Below, one piece after another: positions 17,965 through 27,136 of a stretch of DNA of 64,000 nt. This stretch comes from Parachlamydiales bacterium (lineage in GTDB: Bacteria > Chlamydiota > Chlamydiia > Chlamydiales > Rhabdochlamydiaceae), in assembly GCA_020053915.1 (NCBI GenBank), contig JAGVMG010000053.1:43617-107616 (forward strand), read 5' to 3'. Position 1 is the stretch's first letter, and every line of letters begins with the position of its first letter. The notes below the pieces were generated by a model, which made no database searches, was not told where the DNA came from, and worked only from the letters and a program-made list of their open reading frames with translations. A program made the position numbers and the translations under genes.

Positions 17965-18957
17965 TTAACTTTTAAAACTTCTTTTAAAGAAAAGGCACCC
18001 TCGATCCACAGATAACACCCCTCTTTTTAAAGGAAAACTCTTTGCCAGGCTCTTTTTTTGCAAATGACTCACGCACTGGTCAAACACCTGCGCAGAAAAC
18101 TGTATATTTTCCTGAGACGCCCACTCCCGTAAAAGGTATTCCCATTCAATCTTTTCTAGATCATATCTAGAAAGATCCCACCTTACTTCCTCGCCATCCG
18201 CATCCAGCGTCGCAAAACAATGGGCCAACTTAGCTGAAAAATAGCGCGCTAGCTCATCGGCAATGTTACCCAACCGGCACAAGTTCGCATGGACCCCTTT
18301 TCCAAAGGCTTGAGAGAGTTGAGGAAGAAGCTCCAACCTCATCCGCGCGCGCAAAAATCGGGCATCGCCGTTAGTGCGGTCCTCTAATCCCTTAAGCCCT
18401 CTCCCGGCTAACCAATTGATAAGCTCGCCCTTCTCATGCTCCAAAAGTGGGCGCCAGGTGACCATTTCATTAAACGTCCCGACAGTTCGCATCCCCACAG
18501 CGTTTCTCAAATGAGCCCCTTCAAAGAGCCTCTTGAGGACCGTTTCTGCCTGATCCTCAAATTGATGGGCCAAGATTAACGCTTGGGCGCCAATCTCACA
18601 ATAAGTTTTTTTGAAGCACTGCAGACGATATTCTCGAGCATGCGCCTCGAGGTTTTTTTCAGGAACCTTATCCGATGAAAGATGGTGTACATGAATCTCC
18701 AGGTTTAGAGAGCGCGCCTCCTCTTGCAGGCATTGAGCCTCATCCCCGCTTTCTTCCCGCCAGTTGTGATCGATATGGATAAGATGCAGGTCTAGAGGAA
18801 AAAACCGCTTACAAGCCACAAGCAAATGGAGCAACGCTTTAGAATCGGGACCGCCCGAATAGCCCAAAAGCAGGGGTTTCCCTTGAGTCCAATGCCTATC
18901 TAGAAATTTCCTTAAAGAAAGAAGCAATGTATCTGCCATAGGAGCATTATAGATCAT
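17965..18957 (-). CDS. tilS: tRNA(Ile)-lysidine synthase TilS
   Basis: Adds lysine to C34 of tRNA-Ile(CAU) so that it reads AUA. 330 residues with the N-type ATP pyrophosphatase loop SGGPDS (34-39), HIDHNWREES, and the helical region with HQFEDQAETVLKRLFEG. It lacks the large C-terminal domains of E. coli TilS, like other short chlamydial versions. AGGA about 8 bases before the ATG supports the start. Located upstream of ftsH on the same strand, as in C. trachomatis (CT840-CT841). Confidence 0.92.
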   Translation of the reverse strand: MIYNAPMADTLLLSLRKFLDRHWTQGKPLLLGYSGGPDSKALLHLLVACKRFFPLDLHLIHIDHNWREESGDEAQCLQEEARSLNLEIHVHHLSSDKVPEKNLEAHAREYRLQCFKKTYCEIGAQALILAHQFEDQAETVLKRLFEGAHLRNAVGMRTVGTFNEMVTWRPLLEHEKGELINWLAGRGLKGLEDRTNGDARFLRARMRLELLPQLSQAFGKGVHANLCRLGNIADELARYFSAKLAHCFATLDADGEEVRWDLSRYDLEKIEWEYLLREWASQENIQFSAQVFDQCVSHLQKKSLAKSFPLKRGVLSVDRGCLFFKRSFKS

Positions 18958-19040
18958 CTTGAATTCCTGACGAACATTTTTTCCTCTTTTGCTATATCGC
19001 AGCTTTCCCTTAAACTGTGAGGCAATATAAGGACCTCAAG

Positions 19041-20144
19041 ATGCCGATCCTTTGGCGCTATTTATTGCGCAGCTACTTTCAAGTGCTCCTCCTGTGCGTG
19101 AGCAGCTTTATCGCTGTTCTCGTTGTCTTGCGCTTCCAGGAAATCGCACGGTTTGCCTCCTCGGGCGCCCCCATGTTAAAAGTTTTTTCATTCACGCTCT
19201 TGCAAATCCCCTACATTCTCCCAATCGCTATTCCCGTTTCCTGCTTGATCGCCTCAATTCTTTTGTTTCAGCGCTTGAGCCACACACATGAACTCACAGC
19301 TCTTCGCACCTGCGGGCTGGGACTAAAGCCGATCATTTTTCCGATGCTCTATGCGGGATGCCTGATGAGTCTGATCGCTCTAACCATCTCCTGCGAAATT
19401 GCCCCCCGCAGCAGATCGCTCAGCAAATGGCTCATTTATGAAACAGCGAGCCAAAACCCCCTCTTTCTCCTTCAAAAAGAGAGCCTCGTTAAATTAAAAA
19501 ACGCCTATTACGACATGAAGGTGTTAGAATCGGGGAAGTATGCGGAAGATGTTCTCATTGCCGTTAAAAATAGCACCAATCAACGCCTCGCTCTACTCAT
19601 CGCTAAAGAGCTTTCTCTTAAAGGAGAGCTTCTCAAAGGAGAACAGGTCGCTTTAATCTCGAGCGTCGATCCCAAAAAAGCTCAAGGGTTTGACCATCTG
19701 GTGATTGAAAACCAAGCGATTATGGACACAGAAGCTGCCAATTTAAGCCAATTCACGCAAAGCACCGATTGGAATTCAAGCTATGAATACCAGCCAATGC
19801 GCATGATTTTAGCGCGGGAAAATTTAAGCAAGAAACATTCTGGAATGTTCTCTTTAAGTAGAAGCGCTCAGCTCGAGCTTTCAAGACGCTTCTCGATTGC
19901 ACTTGCCGCATTCACATTCACCCTCATTGGCACAGCCTTCGGAATGCAAATCAGCCGCAATCGCTCAAGAAAAGGGGTCCTCTGGGCCATTACACTCGCC
20001 GCCTTCTACATGGTCTCTTTCGTCGCTGCGAAATCGATGCGCCATAGCCCGATCCTCGCCTCGATGATCTATCTGCTGCCCCATCCGATCATTATCATCC
20101 TGTCCCTGCGCTCTCTTAAATCGATTCAGGAGGGCATTGAATGA
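19041..20144 (+). CDS. lptF: LPS export permease, LptF/LptG family (first copy)
   Basis: Inner-membrane permease of the LptB2FG machine that extracts lipopolysaccharide. 367 residues from the ATG at 19041, which has AAGGA 9 bases upstream; a GTG eight codons earlier lacks one. Three N-terminal hydrophobic helices (~16-120), a periplasmic beta-jellyroll middle and three C-terminal helices (~280-355), the YjgP/YjgQ layout. Overlaps the second copy by 4 bp (ATGA). Assignment of F versus G rests on order only. Confidence 0.85.
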   Translation: MPILWRYLLRSYFQVLLLCVSSFIAVLVVLRFQEIARFASSGAPMLKVFSFTLLQIPYILPIAIPVSCLIASILLFQRLSHTHELTALRTCGLGLKPIIFPMLYAGCLMSLIALTISCEIAPRSRSLSKWLIYETASQNPLFLLQKESLVKLKNAYYDMKVLESGKYAEDVLIAVKNSTNQRLALLIAKELSLKGELLKGEQVALISSVDPKKAQGFDHLVIENQAIMDTEAANLSQFTQSTDWNSSYEYQPMRMILARENLSKKHSGMFSLSRSAQLELSRRFSIALAAFTFTLIGTAFGMQISRNRSRKGVLWAITLAAFYMVSFVAAKSMRHSPILASMIYLLPHPIIIILSLRSLKSIQEGIE

Positions 20145-21223
20145 TCTTAAGCACTCTGTGGGAACGCTATCTTTTCCGAGAAACACTGAAAGTGTTCTTC
20201 CTATTTTTAGGATGTTTTTATTCCCTTTATGCATTGATCGATTACTCGACCCACATGCAAGATTTCTTTGTCGATAAACGGATCCAGATTAGCCATATTT
20301 TCATCTACTACTCGTTCCAGTTTATCAAGCGTGCCGACATGCTTATTCCTCTTGCGATGCTCATTGCAACCATCAAGGTCATCTTAACCTTGAATGCTCA
20401 AGGAGAACTCGTCGCTCTGCAAGCATCTGGCATCCCTTTGAAAAAAATCGTCCGACCACTCCTTCTTGTCGCCTCCCTCTGCACCCTCTTTAATCTTGTC
20501 AGCGCCGAGTGGATCCTTCCCAACTGCCTCAACTATCTCGACAAATTCCGCGAAGAGCACTTTAAACATTCCTTCCGCGGCAACCGGAAAGAACCGATCC
20601 ATACCCTTTATCTTAAGGATCGCACCAAAATCATCTATCAAACGCAAGATCTCAACAAAGACGTCTATTTCGACGTTTTCTGGGTCCGCTCATCGGACGA
20701 TCTTTGGAGAATTAAAACGCTCTCTCTCGATCTGGAACATCCGGTCGGAACCTTCGTCGACCACATCCAGCGCAATGCATTAGGCAACCTAGAAAAAACT
20801 GAATCCTTTGACACTTATACTTTCGCCCCATTTCGAGTGCTGCCCGACCTCGCCGGCAAAGGCTACATCCCTCTCGAAAACCGCAAAATTACCGATCTTA
20901 TCCGGATGCTCGGCGAAAAGAGAAAAGCCACCGCTATGGAACACCCTCAAGTGATGACACACCTGCTCTTTAAATGCATGATCCCCTGGATGGCACTCCT
21001 AGCAGTGATCGCACCGCTTCCCTTCTGCGTGCGCCATACGCGCATGACCCCCACTTTTTTCATCTACACGATTGCTCTCTTTGGGTTTATCTCCTTCTAC
21101 GCCCTCATGGATGCCGCAGTGATTTTAGGAGAAAATAATGTGGTGGTCCCTTGGATTGCCATTCTCTCCCCTTTTGCTCTATGCACTTTGGCCTTTGGCT
21201 GGAAATACACGAAAACAAATTAA
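20141..21223 (+). CDS. lptG: LPS export permease, LptF/LptG family (second copy)
   Basis: 360 residues with the same YjgP/YjgQ layout: three N-terminal helices (~15-120), a jellyroll region (~130-265) and three C-terminal helices (~275-350). Contains the family-typical YTLNAQGELVALQASGIP-like stretch (LNAQGELVALQASGIPLKKI). AGGAGG lies ahead of the start, inside the end of the first gene, and the ATGA overlap implies translational coupling. Partner of the upstream permease; LptB is not in the window. Confidence 0.87.
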   Translation: MILSTLWERYLFRETLKVFFLFLGCFYSLYALIDYSTHMQDFFVDKRIQISHIFIYYSFQFIKRADMLIPLAMLIATIKVILTLNAQGELVALQASGIPLKKIVRPLLLVASLCTLFNLVSAEWILPNCLNYLDKFREEHFKHSFRGNRKEPIHTLYLKDRTKIIYQTQDLNKDVYFDVFWVRSSDDLWRIKTLSLDLEHPVGTFVDHIQRNALGNLEKTESFDTYTFAPFRVLPDLAGKGYIPLENRKITDLIRMLGEKRKATAMEHPQVMTHLLFKCMIPWMALLAVIAPLPFCVRHTRMTPTFFIYTIALFGFISFYALMDAAVILGENNVVVPWIAILSPFALCTLAFGWKYTKTN

Positions 21224-21231
21224 GGATCTCC

Positions 21232-21990
21232 ATGAAGGTGAATGTACCGAACCTAGAAATGACACAATGGAAACCGAAACTCCTCCTCTTTTATCACATT
21301 CTGGCAGCCCTGCTTTTGGTCACCCTCTTCTCTCCTATGACAAAAGGGTTTTGGGAAGTGATCGATATCGCCTTTTTTAAATGGATCAATGGTTCTTTAA
21401 GAGCTCATCCCTGGTGGCAAATTTTCTGGGCGCTTGCCAATCATAAGCTCGCCGATTGGGTGGAAGATCTATTTATCTTAAGTTTTTTTATTGCCTACGT
21501 TCGTGCAGCGCACAAATCGCTGCGCTTAAAAAGAATCGGAGAACTCGTCTTTTGCATCCTCTATATTGCCGCGATCCTCTTCTTTGTCAACCGCGTCCTC
21601 TTTAGAGAAAACCTCGAGATTCCGCGTATGAGCCCTACCTTGGTGGTCGATTCAAGCGTGCGCCTTTCAGAGCACATCCATTGGATGAAAATTAAAGATT
21701 CCGCATCAAAAAGCTTTCCAGGAGACCATGGCACCACGGCGATCCTCTTTGCCGCGAGCTATTTCATTCTTGCAAGAGGACGTCTCGGCATCCTCGCCTG
21801 CCTTTATGGAGCCTTCCTCTGCCTGCCGCGCTTAATCACAGGCGCCCATTGGTTTTCCGACATTTTTGTCGGTAGTGGCGCGATTGCCCTCGTTTTCTTA
21901 AGTTGGGCTTTCTGCTCCCCCCTCTTTCAAACATTTGTCAACAGCTGGCAACGCTTGCTTTCTTTTAAACGCACCAAAACAGAGGTTTAA
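21232..21990 (+). CDS. PAP2-family membrane phosphatase
   Basis: Lipid or polyisoprenyl phosphatase of the acid-phosphatase (PAP2) superfamily. 252 residues with about five or six membrane helices and the two catalytic motifs SFPGDHGTT (161-169, the PSGH motif variant) and GAHWFSD (204-210, the SRxxxxxHxxxD variant). The first motif (KxxxxxxRP) is not clear; R125-R132 (RENLEIPR) is a candidate. Start chosen at the ATG after AAGGA; longer in-frame starts run into lptG. Because it directly follows lptFG, action on lipid A or undecaprenyl pyrophosphate is plausible but not shown. Confidence 0.8.
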   Translation: MKVNVPNLEMTQWKPKLLLFYHILAALLLVTLFSPMTKGFWEVIDIAFFKWINGSLRAHPWWQIFWALANHKLADWVEDLFILSFFIAYVRAAHKSLRLKRIGELVFCILYIAAILFFVNRVLFRENLEIPRMSPTLVVDSSVRLSEHIHWMKIKDSASKSFPGDHGTTAILFAASYFILARGRLGILACLYGAFLCLPRLITGAHWFSDIFVGSGAIALVFLSWAFCSPLFQTFVNSWQRLLSFKRTKTEV

Positions 21991-21992
21991 GA

Positions 21993-23510
21993 ATGAAGAA
22001 GGACGCATACGCAAAACTACTCGAACTCTCAAAAAACACGGCTCTTCTCACCTCTATCCAAGCGCTTTTGGATTGGGATCAAGAAACCTACATGCCCAAA
22101 GATGCGATCCACGCCCGCTCTCTTCAAATCGAACTCCTCTCCGGATTGCTGCACAAAGCGAAGACTAACCCGCAGTTCACCAAAGCCTTAAATGCGTTGA
22201 TCGACGTAGAAACAGGAGAAATTCAAGATGACCGCCTCACTCCTCTTCAGATCGCAGCTTTGCGCGAATTTAGACGCGACTATCTCCATGACAGCAAGCT
22301 CACCAGCGCCTTCATTAAGAACTTCTCGAAAACCACATCGACAGCCATCCACGCTTGGAAAAGCGCGAAAGACCATAACGACTTCCGCGAGTTTGCTCCC
22401 CACTTAGAAAAGATCGTTTCTTTAAGCCGGAAAAAAGCAGATCTCCTCGGCTTTAAGGATCACCCATACGACGCTCTCCTCGATCTTTATGAACCCGAGA
22501 TGAAGACATCCTATCTCATCCCCCTCTTTACACAGCTCAAATTGAAGCTGACCTATTTGGTCCAGCAAATCGCCGCATGTCCCCAACCTGCCACCGATTT
22601 TCTCAATGGCGAGTTCCCGAAATACAAACAAATGAACTTCTCTCACCAACTTTTGCGCGCCATGGGATTCCACGGAGACACCTCTCGCCTCGATCTCACT
22701 CACCACCCGTTCTGCACCAGCTTACATCCGACCGACGTTAGAATGACAACCCGCATCCATCCCGACAATCCGATGTTCAACATCTTCTGCATCCTGCACG
22801 AAGGGGGACACGGCCTCTACGAGATGAATCTCAACAAAGACTTCTATGGCACTCCGCTCTGCTCCGCCATTTCCCTCGGAATCCACGAAAGCCAATCCCG
22901 CTTCTGGGAAACCCTCATCGGGCATAGCCTCCCCTTCTGGGAACATTTCTTCCCTAGGCTACAAGAAGAATTCCCCGAGCAGTTTAATGCAATTGCTCTG
23001 CCCGATTTTTACCAAGCCATCCATACCGTAAAGCCCGGCCTCATCCGGATCCAATCGGATGAAGTGACCTATAACCTCCACATCATCGTCCGTTTTGAAA
23101 TTGAAAAAGCCCTGATCGAAGGCTCTTTGAAAGTGCGCGATGTCCCCGGTGCATGGAACGAAAAAATGCGCGAGTACCTCGGCATCTCCCCCTCCTTCGA
23201 TGGAGAAGGGTGTCTGCAAGATATCCACTGGGCCATGGGAGGCCTCGGCTACTTCCCTACCTATACCCTCGGCAACCTCTTTGCCGCGCAGTTCTTCGCC
23301 GCCTTCGAAAAAGCCCATCCCGACTGGAAAGCAAAAATTTCCCAAGGGCAGGTCGACTTCATCCGTGAATGGCTCAAAGAGAACATCCACCAACACGGCC
23401 GCCAGTACACCTCGTCAGAGCTCTGCCAAAAGGTGACGGGCAAACCGCTATCCGCCGAGCCCTTCATCAACTACCTCGAAGGGAAATATAAAACGATTTA
23501 CCACATCTAA
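21993..23510 (+). CDS. M32-family metallocarboxypeptidase (carboxypeptidase Taq type)
   Basis: Cytosolic zinc carboxypeptidase that removes C-terminal residues from peptides. 505 residues, typical of M32. Signature regions: WDQETYMP near residue 30, the zinc motif HEGGH (269-273, in ILHEGGHGLYEM), HESQSRFWE (third zinc ligand Glu region), and DEVTYNLHIIVRFEIEKAL. GAGG lies ahead of the ATG; the gap from the PAP2 gene is only 2 bp, so it is the last gene of the lptF-lptG-PAP2 run. Probably part of peptide recycling. Confidence 0.93.
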   Translation: MKKDAYAKLLELSKNTALLTSIQALLDWDQETYMPKDAIHARSLQIELLSGLLHKAKTNPQFTKALNALIDVETGEIQDDRLTPLQIAALREFRRDYLHDSKLTSAFIKNFSKTTSTAIHAWKSAKDHNDFREFAPHLEKIVSLSRKKADLLGFKDHPYDALLDLYEPEMKTSYLIPLFTQLKLKLTYLVQQIAACPQPATDFLNGEFPKYKQMNFSHQLLRAMGFHGDTSRLDLTHHPFCTSLHPTDVRMTTRIHPDNPMFNIFCILHEGGHGLYEMNLNKDFYGTPLCSAISLGIHESQSRFWETLIGHSLPFWEHFFPRLQEEFPEQFNAIALPDFYQAIHTVKPGLIRIQSDEVTYNLHIIVRFEIEKALIEGSLKVRDVPGAWNEKMREYLGISPSFDGEGCLQDIHWAMGGLGYFPTYTLGNLFAAQFFAAFEKAHPDWKAKISQGQVDFIREWLKENIHQHGRQYTSSELCQKVTGKPLSAEPFINYLEGKYKTIYHI

Positions 23511-23546
23511 AAAAGAGCTCCTCATCATGTAAGTGATGAGGAGCTC
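23511..23546 (-). other. Strong hairpin with a T-run only on the minus-strand side
   Basis: Arms of 13 bp (23515-23527 gagctcctcatca, 23534-23546 its exact reverse complement), loop of 6. The plus strand has no T-run after it; six A precede it, so read on the minus strand it looks like a terminator. No minus-strand gene enters it directly. It could still act as an mRNA 3'-end stabiliser for the M32 gene. Confidence 0.6.
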
Positions 23547-23703
23547 TCGCCAATTTGCCAGATTTACCATCTCTTGAGCTTACTGTCTATAGCGCGCCCC
23601 TTTCTGAAAAAAATTAAAACCAATAATTCACAAGCAGAAAGTTTTAATATTTTTGGCAAAACTGCTATAACATATCTCATCCGACAACAACGGGAGATAA
23701 TTT

Positions 23704-24471
23704 ATGGCTTTACGCGCAGCATCCGGCACATTGGATCCTCAAAAATCCCAGCACCTTAAAGCACTTTACGAAGATTTCAAACACTGCTCTATCCAGCTCA
23801 ACACCTGCAAAAAATCCGATCTTATCTCTATTTTCGAACGGTGTGAAGACAGCTTTTTGAATCTCAAATATGAAACTAAAATGCTGTTAAAGCAAACTTC
23901 TAAATATTTACTCGAATTCGATTCTCTGCGTAAAATTCTTCTCACATTCTCCAAAAATATTAAAGAAATTCATAAAGACCTGAAAAATGCAGTTGAGAAA
24001 CAACTCCCGTCTAAATTTGACTCAAACACGACAGGGCCTATCAACACAGAAATGAAAGAAAGAATCCGAGCATTAAAAATGACTAAATCCCTGGAGCTTA
24101 ATAAATGCTTAAAACAAATTCCACACAATCAATCTATTTACAGCAAAAAAAGAAGCGACAAACGGGCTAATCTAGTGAAAAAAAATGACACTTTGTTAGT
24201 AACAGCTCAAAAAATCCCGATGAGTGCACATAATTTGAAAATACTTAAGATTAAGCAAAAAAAAGCTGTGGAAAAGTTTGAGGCGAAAACCGAAAAAAAA
24301 CTGTGCCGCTTAAGTAGATTAGAAAAAGACACACGCGTAACCATTGAAAAGGAACTTAAGGTCTTAAACCAGGCCCTTAATGGCAAGCATGAATCTGCAG
24401 AAGACGTTAACCGGGCTCTTTCACAATATAAATATCCTGCATTAGTCAATAAATACACAATGCCTGGATAG
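23704..24471 (+). CDS. Orphan lysine-rich coiled-coil protein
   Basis: 255 residues, very rich in lysine, leucine and glutamate, predicted almost entirely helical; no signal peptide, no membrane helix, no domain recognised. Residues ~190-235 (around KIKQKKAVEKFEAKTEKKL) are a likely coiled coil. GGGAG before the ATG supports the start. It is more AT-rich than neighbouring housekeeping genes and stands alone. Such features are common in chlamydial type III secreted proteins but are not proof. Confidence 0.65.
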   Translation: MALRAASGTLDPQKSQHLKALYEDFKHCSIQLNTCKKSDLISIFERCEDSFLNLKYETKMLLKQTSKYLLEFDSLRKILLTFSKNIKEIHKDLKNAVEKQLPSKFDSNTTGPINTEMKERIRALKMTKSLELNKCLKQIPHNQSIYSKKRSDKRANLVKKNDTLLVTAQKIPMSAHNLKILKIKQKKAVEKFEAKTEKKLCRLSRLEKDTRVTIEKELKVLNQALNGKHESAEDVNRALSQYKYPALVNKYTMPG

Positions 24472-24523
24472 GATTCACATTCGGATAACGACTATTAGAT
24501 GAAGCATCTATTTCTAGGACGTT

Positions 24524-25012
24524 TTAAGACTTCCTCTGAGGCGCCATGAGGCGCAGCCGGCGGCGTTCGTCTGCTTGGGCAAAACGCCGCTTTTCGTCTT
24601 CGGTTTCTGGGAGGATGGGAGCGATTTTTACGGGCTTCATATCGTCGCCGACAGCCACGAAGGTGAAATAGGCGGAGACGATGTGCTTGCGCGCTAAAGT
24701 GCGAAATTCTTCGACAAAGACTCTCAAGCCAATTTCCATCGAGGTGTTCCAGACGCGGTTCACAGAGGCTTGGAAAACAAGGACATCGCCGTGCTTAGCC
24801 GGAGAGTGGAAACGCACCGAATCAACCGATAAGGTCACGCAGACCCTGCCCGAATGGCGTTTAGCGACGACACCCGCCAAACGATCGGAGATTTCTAGGA
24901 CACGGCCTCCAAAGAGTGTCCCGTAGGCATTGAGGTCATTGGGGTAGACAACCGCGACCTGATCATGGATCGCTGATTCGACAACCCGCTTTCCCTTAAG
25001 CTCTTCTGCCAT
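24524..25012 (-). CDS. Acyl-CoA thioesterase, hotdog fold (YciA/ACOT7-like)
   Basis: Hydrolyses acyl-CoA esters. 162 residues with the hotdog signature VYPNDLNAYGTLFGGRVLEI (Asn/Asp and the GG turn before the long helix), and SVDSVRFHSPAKHGDVLVF, typical of the YciA group. Start at the ATG of MAEELKGKR with GGAGG upstream; a GTG one codon earlier is equally in frame. The C-terminus is an Arg-rich tail (RRFAQADERRRLRL). Monocistronic. Confidence 0.9.
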   Translation of the reverse strand: MAEELKGKRVVESAIHDQVAVVYPNDLNAYGTLFGGRVLEISDRLAGVVAKRHSGRVCVTLSVDSVRFHSPAKHGDVLVFQASVNRVWNTSMEIGLRVFVEEFRTLARKHIVSAYFTFVAVGDDMKPVKIAPILPETEDEKRRFAQADERRRLRLMAPQRKS

Positions 25013-25210
25013 CACACCCCTCCTTATTCTGTTATGCTCTTAAGTCATTTATACAGAATGGCAAATAAAAAACGAGAAACATTTGCTAAAAAACAAAATC
25101 ACTGGTTTACAATGACTTAAGATCGGTTATTTCTCTTAAAAAACCACTTTAGAATTGCTTTCATTATAATAATCGTGGTATAATAATATAAAATATTTTA
25201 AAGAAGAGAT

Positions 25211-26062
25211 ATGAAGAAGAAAAGTCTTAAAACCTCTTTCTGGTCGAAATTAATAATGACCTTGAAAAGGGGCGCTACAGCCTTTAAACGCGTTTGCCTC
25301 GCGTCGCCGACAGTCGCTCTGTTTTCAGAGATGTGTATAAAAAACCCATTTTTTTGGGCACTCTCTCTGTTTGTCACAGCGCTCGTCGTGATGATGACGG
25401 CCGTGTTAGCCCTTCCTCCTATTTCAGCGACAGGGATCCCAATCTGCATCCTGACGACAATTGCGCTCGTTCTCGTTACATTGAGCAAGCCGATGCGCAA
25501 ATGGCTCCTGTGCGAGGTGTCTTTGATGGGCAGCGCCCTTTGCTATGCGCTGGCAGGCCGCATTACTTCCTTTATTCTTCCTGCCTGTGCGACACGCACT
25601 TGGTATACAGAGATTACCGAACTTTTAACACTGGGTGCTATTCCGCTAAAGAACCGCAACCACCACCAACAGTTGAAACGGGAAGGATATACAGCGTTTC
25701 TTTCTTTAGTAGAAGACTTCGAAATCGAGCCCCATCTTTTTGGGTGCCCGATTACACCTGACTACTGGGAAAAAGAAGGGTTTTCCTTCTCATGGCTTCC
25801 TACCCCTGACCTCTCCCCTGTTGCCAAAGAACATATCGAGAAAGGGATCGCCTTTCTTCATAAGCAAATTTCACGCGGCAAAAAGGTCTATGTGCATTGC
25901 AATGCAGGTGTTGCCCGCAGTGCAACGATCGTCATCTGTTATCTGATCCGCTACCATCGCATGGCAGTCGATGAAGCTGTTGCCTTTGTTAAGGCAAAGC
26001 GCTGGATTGCAGTAAACAAAGAGAGCCCTGCCATTCAAAGCTTTTCCGGCACCTACGAATAA
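25211..26062 (+). CDS. Membrane-anchored dual-specificity phosphatase, PTPMT1-like
   Basis: 283 residues. Two or three hydrophobic helices (~46-70, 75-93, perhaps 105-125) precede a cytosolic phosphatase domain (~130-283). The P-loop is HCNAGVARS (229-237; nucleophile Cys230, Arg236) with the general acid candidate Asp200 in PTPDLSP. The layout WYTEITELLTLGAIPL, the strand before the P-loop (KKVYVHC) and SATIVICYLIRYHRM strongly resemble mitochondrial PTPMT1, which dephosphorylates phosphatidylglycerophosphate. The membrane anchor fits a lipid substrate. It stands alone, with AAGAAGAG before the ATG. A secreted eukaryote-like protein phosphatase is the alternative. Confidence 0.75.
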   Translation: MKKKSLKTSFWSKLIMTLKRGATAFKRVCLASPTVALFSEMCIKNPFFWALSLFVTALVVMMTAVLALPPISATGIPICILTTIALVLVTLSKPMRKWLLCEVSLMGSALCYALAGRITSFILPACATRTWYTEITELLTLGAIPLKNRNHHQQLKREGYTAFLSLVEDFEIEPHLFGCPITPDYWEKEGFSFSWLPTPDLSPVAKEHIEKGIAFLHKQISRGKKVYVHCNAGVARSATIVICYLIRYHRMAVDEAVAFVKAKRWIAVNKESPAIQSFSGTYE

Positions 26063-26064
26063 AA

Positions 26065-26101
26065 CAAAAAGGTCTTGCAGAACAGAAGCTCTGCAAGACC
26101 T
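26065..26101 (-). terminator. Rho-independent terminator of rplM-rpsI
   Basis: Arms aggtcttgcag/ctgcaagacct (26070-26080, 26091-26101), 10-base loop, followed on the minus strand by TTTTTG. Lies 31 bases beyond the rpsI stop; it also closes the convergent phosphatase gene. Confidence 0.82.
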
Positions 26102-26132
26102 CGCAACACTTACAAAAAAACACGAAATACTT

Positions 26133-26525
26133 TTAACGTTTTGAGAACTGGTAGCGTTTACGCGCACCACACAAACCGTACTTCTGACGCTCTCTCTTAC
26201 GAGGATCGCGTGTCAAGAAGCCAACGACTTTGAGGTCATGGCGGCAGCTTTCGTCTTCACCAACGAGAGCGCGTGCAATACCAAGACGGCTAGCAATCGC
26301 TTGTCCTTCAATTCCACCACCTTTAACGCGGATCAAAATGTCATATTTCTCTGGTGAAGAGACTTTGACAAGAGGAGCTAGAATTGTCTGTCTTTGGAGT
26401 TCTAAAGGAAAATAATCTTCAAATTTGCGCCCGTTTACATCGACTTTACCGGAACCAGGGCGAAGGCGTACAGAAGCCACCGCAGTCTTTCTTCTTCCTG
26501 TACCTAGTTGTTCTTTACCTTTCAT
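26133..26525 (-). CDS. rpsI: 30S ribosomal protein S9
   Basis: 130 residues, normal length. Typical S9 landmarks: [19 protein letters not shown] near the N-terminus, [19 protein letters not shown], the [15 protein letters not shown] stretch, and the C-terminal [10 protein letters not shown] whose last Lys-Arg contacts P-site tRNA. 16 bp downstream of rplM in the universal rplM-rpsI operon. Confidence 0.97.
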   Translation of the reverse strand: MKGKEQLGTGRRKTAVASVRLRPGSGKVDVNGRKFEDYFPLELQRQTILAPLVKVSSPEKYDILIRVKGGGIEGQAIASRLGIARALVGEDESCRHDLKVVGFLTRDPRKRERQKYGLCGARKRYQFSKR

Positions 26526-26541
26526 ATGTCCTGCTTTCGAG

Positions 26542-26994
26542 TTAAATGTTTACGGAGATCGGTTGTTGTGCTTGCATATCGTGGGCTTCGCCAGCGTAAA
26601 TGCGCAACTTCTTCATTTGAGCTTCAGTTAAACGGGTTTTTGGCATCATGCCTTTTACAGCATGCCAAATGATATAGTCAGGCTTGCGCTCTTTCATAAC
26701 ACGGTAAGGCACTTCGCGCATCCCGCTCATCGCACCAGTATGGTAGCGGTAGATTTTTTGAGCTTCTTTCGCGCCGGTAACCTTGATCTTTTCCGCGTTG
26801 ATGATGATCACGCCATCCCCTGTATCTACATAAGGAGTAAAATCTGTTTTGTGCTTTCCACGCAAGACTTTTGCAACTTCAGCCGCAAATCGACCGAGTG
26901 TTTTTCCGGTTGCATCGAGGATGAACCATTTGCGGTTGATTCGAACTTCTTCTTTCGTACGAAGAGTCGAAGTGTCTTTTTTCTTCTGGATCAT
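26542..26994 (-). CDS. rplM: 50S ribosomal protein L13
   Basis: 150 residues. Conserved L13 stretches: [40 protein letters not shown], and [15 protein letters not shown] about 9 bases before the ATG. First gene of the rplM-rpsI operon. Confidence 0.97.
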   Translation of the reverse strand: MIQKKKDTSTLRTKEEVRINRKWFILDATGKTLGRFAAEVAKVLRGKHKTDFTPYVDTGDGVIIINAEKIKVTGAKEAQKIYRYHTGAMSGMREVPYRVMKERKPDYIIWHAVKGMMPKTRLTEAQMKKLRIYAGEAHDMQAQQPISVNI

Positions 26995-27136
26995 GAGATG
27001 AACCTTGGGAGTATGTTGTGTTCAATACATTTGTAAGTTTTAAGATGAGCGCTAGTGTACAAGTTCATTCTTTTTTTGCCAAGGGTTTTACTCGACTTAA
27101 GGCTTTTTTTAGCGAGCGGATCCAGAGAAATCGCTA

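Noticed and set aside
22959..23396. 145-residue frame antisense to the M32 carboxypeptidase
   Set aside because: Shadow of codon bias in the true gene on the plus strand.
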